From assembly GCA_029933115.1 (NCBI GenBank), contig JAOZOT010000223.1, positions 1 through 6,122 of the forward strand: 6,122 nt of DNA, in the 5' to 3' direction. Below are positions 3,701-6,122 of this stretch, piece by piece (the stretch's first letter is position 1; each line of letters opens with the position of its first letter). The DNA is from Anaerolineae bacterium. Lineage in GTDB: Bacteria > Chloroflexota > Anaerolineae > E26-bin7. The notes below the pieces were generated by a model that worked only from the letters and a program-made list of their open reading frames with translations, was not told the DNA's origin and made no database searches. Both the position numbers and the translations under genes were made by a program.

Positions 3701-6122
3701 GGTCATTACCCCCGGCGCCACTCCCGGCATCATTGCTGCGGGCGAATCGGGCACCATAAGATTCAGCGTGCAGATTGATTCCAGCCTGCCCGATAATACC
3801 ACTATACTCAACTACGCTACCTTTGATCGCGATGGGGCCAATCCTCAGAACACTGCCTTGGTAGCCACAGCCATCAGCGATCTCACCATCGAGAAAGCAG
3901 CAGACCAGACAGTAGCCGTGGCCGGCGACATTATCGAGTATACGCTGACTTACGGCAACCACGGGGCTATCACCGAGACCAACGTGTACATCTATGATGC
4001 CATCCCGACGCCTTCCACCTACGTCTCCGGCACAGCCACCGGCGCGGGCCTGACCGTCGAGTACTCCGTGGATCATGGCGGCACCTGGACCACGACGGTG
4101 CCCTCCGATCCGAGCCAGGTCACCGACTTGCGCTGGTGGCGCGACGAACTGGTGCCCGGCGCAACCGGCACAGCCAGCTTCCACGTCCAATTGCCCGAGG
4201 ACCTGCCAGGTGACACCACCCTGTCCAACTTTGCCACCATCACCAGCACCCAAAGCGGCCCGATTTACTCCAACCTCGTGGAGGTTACGACGGTAGACCT
4301 GGTAATCAACAAAGTAGCCAGTTCGTCCTATGCCTTCCCCGGTGATACCATCACCTACACTATCACCTACGGCAACAACGGCAGCGCCAATGCCACCGGC
4401 GTCACCATCACCGACACTGTGCCTGTCAGCACCACCTATGTAAATGGCAGCATCACCGGCGCGGGCGCGGACGACAGCGGTGCTCCGAACCTCGTCTGGA
4501 ATGTAGGGACGATCCCGGCTAGGAGCAGCGGGCTGCAAGCCGGTTTCGTCGTGACGCTCAGCACCGAGGCCGTAACCGGCACCGACATCGTCAACACGGT
4601 CACCATCAGCAATGAACTCGACTCGGCCACGAGTGAGAGCAAAGTGACGGTTGCCTCGGCAGGGGTGACCATCGGACCCAATGGCGAGGAGTGGGGAGAT
4701 CCCGGCCAGACACTCTATTACGCTCACACTATCGTGAACACAGGCAGCGTCTCCGACACCATCGGGGTCACCTTCACCCATTCACTGTGGCCCACGGCCA
4801 CCACCACTCTGTATCACGACGAGGATGGAGATGGAGCCTATGACCCCGGCGAGCCGGTAATCACCACTACCATAGGCACACTGGGAGCCGGTGAGGAATA
4901 CGATATCCTGTTAAAGCTGGTCATTCCCACGGACGCCAACAACTGCGACGTGAACCAGACCACGATCACCGCCACTTCTACCATCAGTCCAGACCTGTCC
5001 AGCAGCGCGGTGGACACTACCCGTGTGAATTGCGCCGCCCTGGACATCGCCAAGACCCCGGACACTCAGACGGTGGTCAGCGGTTCCACCGTGACCTTTA
5101 CCATCGCCGTCACCAACGCCGGCAACGTGAACCTGACGAATGTGATGGTCACAGATACTCTGGCGCCTGACTGTGCGCGGAACATCGGTGACCTGGATGC
5201 TGGAGCCTTCTACAGTTACACCTGCTCCTTCAGCAACGCAACGGCGGATTTCACCAACAGCGCCATAGTCACGGGCACGCCGCCGGTCGGTGGCGATGTG
5301 AGCGACAGCGATACAGCCTTCGTGGACGTGCTCCAGCCCGGTATGACCATCACCAAAACGCTGGAGACTCCCAATCCCATCCATGTGGGGCGGCCTCTCA
5401 CCTTCTCCGTCCTCATCTCCAACACCGGCGAGGTCACCCTGACCACTGTACCGCTTACGGATACCTTCCCTGCTTCGTGCCTGGCTTTCGATTCTGCCTC
5501 TCCCGGCGAGCCCGATTCCACCGGCTCCGGGCAACTGGTGTGGAACAATGTGGGACCACTGGCCCCTCAGACGGGCACAAACTACACGCTGGTCTTCACA
5601 GCCACAGACGTCTGCACCGCCACCAACTGGGCCACGTCCACAGCCACAGTGGAGGGTGGCACCCTACTGCCCACAGTTGGAGATTCAGCTCAGGCGGTGC
5701 TGATAGAGCCACCGGAGCCGGCCTGGGACAAGCAGGTCTATATCAACGACGTGCTGACCGACACCAGCCCTATCACCGTCTCCGCTGGAGATACGGTGCA
5801 GATCGTGGACCGAGTGTTCATCACTTACACCGACTCTGTCACCTTCACCCTGGTGGAGACGTGGACCGAATCGCTCGATCTGACGGGTTGGGTCAGCGAC
5901 ACCGGCCGCGTTGTCACTACCACAAACACGCTGACCTGGGAGGTGAGTGAGGCCCCACCCAACACCTGGCATACCATCACCAAGACCCTCATCGTCCTGA
6001 ACGGTAGCTGGGATACCGACACTATCACCGAGAGCTTGTGGGTGGAGAACGCCGACCCGCAGCCGTCCGACCAAGTGCTAGATTTCACCCATCTGTATTA
6101 CGGCGTGGAGATGACGCCGCCC
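555..6122 (+). CDS. Giant secreted multidomain protein: FCGBP-like N-terminal module plus DUF11-type repeats (partial, 3' end outside window)
   Basis: One unbroken frame of 1856 codons runs off the window without a stop. Residues 1-61 form an export signal: a long basic n-region, a hydrophobic core at about 41-55 and likely cleavage after VYA (59-61). Residues 62-552 resemble the bacterial IgGFc-binding/FCGBP-like N-terminal module, with YYDHWEDGYE (114-123), YDSGDHI (185-191), LPIGED (232-237), WGAEY (340-344) and AWGED (524-528). From about 553 onward there are nine Ig-like repeats of the DUF11 (TIGR01451) style, with recurring GDTIxYT, NxG and ITDTxP motifs. A jelly-roll domain (663-818) interrupts the first repeat. 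The composition is rich in Thr, Ser, Asp, Gly and Val and poor in Lys and Cys, as in exported adhesins. The likely place of action is the cell surface, sheath or extracellular matrix; adhesion is inference and no catalytic motif was seen. Start 555 is set by AAGGAG at 541-546 and the ATGA overlap. The C-terminal anchor, if any, is not visible. Confidence 0.95.
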   Translation, partial: MKRSYLSRSHLGPWWVCHPLPGRRMANPARAGCGLLNLLRILVILCLISSYLWIAPSQVYALPAGFQEYYVLGNEEHIWRMFNYIQSREDGEAMSTNMCSVVTLVATADNQVIYYDHWEDGYEADLLNPTQSSTEVYGDGNTGNGGTGSDILAAGDIITLNSDQNNSTINGYVPVNPRNSGDVRYDSGDHIITSGGPIDLAHAVWPYDQSYIGGAWEIYSLQAYTTAYSYRLPIGEDLYAYGGGDTGYFGDFKYVYLQLQALYDNTTVSIDNGTDTVNVALNKGQTYSSMGYIDSSTTYSITINAGTTILSDKPVQVGLVTGADGNFQTRFLVILPELVWGAEYIAPVPGGSSRPAEVYIFNPNDYSISVTAYDTGGTGTFSIPANAISSTVAYSQPTVMNRYVPVNSAVRLVSDDPFGVVIAADTSNIPYDWGLSAIPVKYLTQDYYISWAPGSSNTPPGENGSPVWVTPVADNTTFYVDYGPVDGVVDLTFSLDALQLRRVFDPDNDNTGMHIWATGKFAVAWGEDSDTAGAGTPYLDLGLTTLPLYQGWLDPVLTLEKTADTEVLPVEGGTVTFILEALTSGPSPVSNVDITDTLPISWTYVPGTTIVTYPDGSKGYPEPTINGQTLFWDLSHEMDSYQTLSLQFDAQIQTGGNVGSRHFDGFESNNYSGGTGGWLNSWIDSQGDGPAAGDIQIVDNTNVEPYSGDRQLQIADDNQTIYREIDLSSFSRPALRFKRYFRSLEDSETFGVDISVDGGSSYTSVLSWTYPAVITDTWIQEEADLSAYITDTARLRFRGISGVGPSDYFHIDDVEVYDAVVVNENEGLAVGEYRGYLFNATDDAVVYISALDLDKEVDRSTAEIGDTIVYTLTYENSGAITTTGTYINDLVPWGTTFSDVSSGGAYISATNTVSWTLSEVGPSETGAVTFTVTVDDGTPNGTVIENFGRINSDQTGEANSNVVETTVLAPDLDVVKSGPGNASAGDVITYTIQYANNGGAAATGVVISDSIPVSTTYVPGSLAIITGTEWVTLSDAADSDQGAYISPTLVITPGATPGIIAAGESGTIRFSVQIDSSLPDNTTILNYATFDRDGANPQNTALVATAISDLTIEKAADQTVAVAGDIIEYTLTYGNHGAITETNVYIYDAIPTPSTYVSGTATGAGLTVEYSVDHGGTWTTTVPSDPSQVTDLRWWRDELVPGATGTASFHVQLPEDLPGDTTLSNFATITSTQSGPIYSNLVEVTTVDLVINKVASSSYAFPGDTITYTITYGNNGSANATGVTITDTVPVSTTYVNGSITGAGADDSGAPNLVWNVGTIPARSSGLQAGFVVTLSTEAVTGTDIVNTVTISNELDSATSESKVTVASAGVTIGPNGEEWGDPGQTLYYAHTIVNTGSVSDTIGVTFTHSLWPTATTTLYHDEDGDGAYDPGEPVITTTIGTLGAGEEYDILLKLVIPTDANNCDVNQTTITATSTISPDLSSSAVDTTRVNCAALDIAKTPDTQTVVSGSTVTFTIAVTNAGNVNLTNVMVTDTLAPDCARNIGDLDAGAFYSYTCSFSNATADFTNSAIVTGTPPVGGDVSDSDTAFVDVLQPGMTITKTLETPNPIHVGRPLTFSVLISNTGEVTLTTVPLTDTFPASCLAFDSASPGEPDSTGSGQLVWNNVGPLAPQTGTNYTLVFTATDVCTATNWATSTATVEGGTLLPTVGDSAQAVLIEPPEPAWDKQVYINDVLTDTSPITVSAGDTVQIVDRVFITYTDSVTFTLVETWTESLDLTGWVSDTGRVVTTTNTLTWEVSEAPPNTWHTITKTLIVLNGSWDTDTITESLWVENADPQPSDQVLDFTHLYYGVEMTPP
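738..2210 (+). other. N-terminal FCGBP/IgGFc-binding-like module
   Basis: This covers residues 62-552, which precede the repeats and do not resemble them. It looks like two parts. The first (about 62-330) holds YYDHWEDGYE (114-123), a GDGN stretch (138-141), YDSGDHI (185-191) and LPIGED (232-237). The second (about 330-552) has WGAEYIAP (340-347), NPN- and dyad-type beta strands, and a closing block with AWGED (524-528) and PYLDLGL just before the first repeat. I recognise this head from long bacterial surface proteins that also carry DUF11 repeats; assignment to the IgGFc_binding family is from memory of motif style, not a search. It holds the only Cys (C99) in the mature protein before repeat 6. 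Ligand unknown. Confidence 0.6.
2541..3008 (+). other. Jelly-roll/MAM-like domain inserted in DUF11 repeat 1
   Basis: Residues 663-818 begin FDGFESNNYSGGTGGW and end DYFHIDDVEVYD (807-818), with a central VDISVDGG (752-759). This is the plan of MAM/LamG-like beta-sandwiches in secreted bacterial proteins: an opening DxFES, an internal SxDGG hairpin and a closing YFxIDDVxV strand. Such domains often bind carbohydrate or protein ligands, but the ligand is not deducible here. The DUF11 repeat is interrupted before it and its final strand seems to resume after it at 819-849, which implies a nested insertion. Confidence 0.65.
4818..4853 (+). other. EF-hand-type calcium-binding loop in repeat 6
   Basis: Residues 1422-1433 read DEDGDGAYDPGE. 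The canonical 12-residue EF-hand positions are all satisfied: D1, D3, D5, G6, D9 and E12. The loop lies between beta strands of repeat 6 rather than between helices, as in the calcium loops of dockerins or thrombospondin type 3 repeats. It probably binds one Ca2+ and stiffens the stalk; binding is inferred from the motif. Confidence 0.65.

Larger units (their letters stand above)
2211..6122 (+). repeat. Array of nine DUF11-type Ig-like protein repeats (last one incomplete)
   Basis: Approximate repeats by residue: R1 553-662 resuming at 819-849 after an inserted domain, R2 850-968, R3 969-1107, R4 1108-1246, R5 1247-1367, R6 1368-1493, R7 1494-1593, R8 1594-1718, R9 1719-1856 (cut by the window). 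Most begin with a strand of the type DLxIxK followed by GDTIxYTxTYxNxG and a TDTxPxxTxYV block, then a strand near the end with an N-x-A or N-x-V turn. Lengths run from 100 to 139 residues. R6 and R9 are the most divergent. These repeats usually act as stalk modules in surface proteins. The repeats are degenerate at the DNA level; I saw no long exact nucleotide repeat. Confidence 0.85.

Noticed and set aside
3690..4781. Minus-strand open frame of 363 codons
   Set aside because: It is codon-aligned opposite the giant gene and bounded at both ends by forward TCA serine codons (3690 and 4782), which read as TGA on the other strand. It is open only because TTA, CTA and TCA are rare in the gene. 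The translation is a Gly/Val/Asp-rich string with no domain.
4911..5534. Minus-strand open frame of 207 codons
   Set aside because: Same cause: it ends at a forward TTA codon (4911-4913) and has no recognisable domain, while the plus strand encodes repeats 6-8.
2211..6122. Repetitive ACC/ATC/ACG-rich DNA as a CRISPR or tandem DNA repeat array
   Set aside because: The periodicity is at protein level, about 100-139 residues per unit, with no exact short direct repeats and spacers. The low-complexity look comes from Thr, Ile and Val codons.

Overview
This window holds two tightly coupled plus-strand genes and nothing else that reads as protein. The base composition is moderately GC-rich. The large secreted protein resembles the long DUF11-repeat surface proteins, with an FCGBP-like head, that I associate with filamentous Chloroflexota (Anaerolineae/Caldilineae-type) and some other environmental bacteria. 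That taxonomic placement is inference from protein style; no marker gene is present.

Layout. Positions 1-180 are a noncoding leader with two inverted repeats: an 8-bp perfect stem-loop at 39-59 and a 22-bp near-palindrome at 82-103 that looks like an operator. A ribosome binding site at 171-174 follows. Positions 181-558 encode a 125-residue stand-alone receiver-domain response regulator (CheY/Spo0F class) with the full acidic pocket and no output domain. Its stop codon overlaps the start of the next gene in an ATGA junction (555-558), and a strong Shine-Dalgarno (541-546) lies inside its own coding end.

Positions 555-6122 are one uninterrupted reading frame of 1856 codons that leaves the window without a stop. 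It encodes, in order: a signal peptide (cleavage near residue 61); an N-terminal IgGFc-binding/FCGBP-like module (about 62-552); and a long array of DUF11-type immunoglobulin-like repeats (about 553-1856). A jelly-roll/MAM-like domain (about 663-818) is inserted inside the first repeat, and a canonical 12-residue EF-hand-type calcium loop lies in the sixth. Repeats 6-8 each carry a cysteine pair, whereas repeats 1-5 have none. The C-terminus, and so any cell-wall or sorting anchor, lies beyond the window.

Working model (inference): the two genes are co-transcribed and translationally coupled, so the small regulator is made in step with a giant extracellular adhesin or sheath-like protein. Nothing in the sequence shows what signal the regulator receives or whether it acts on the surface protein. 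The long open frames on the minus strand are codon-aligned shadows of the giant gene.
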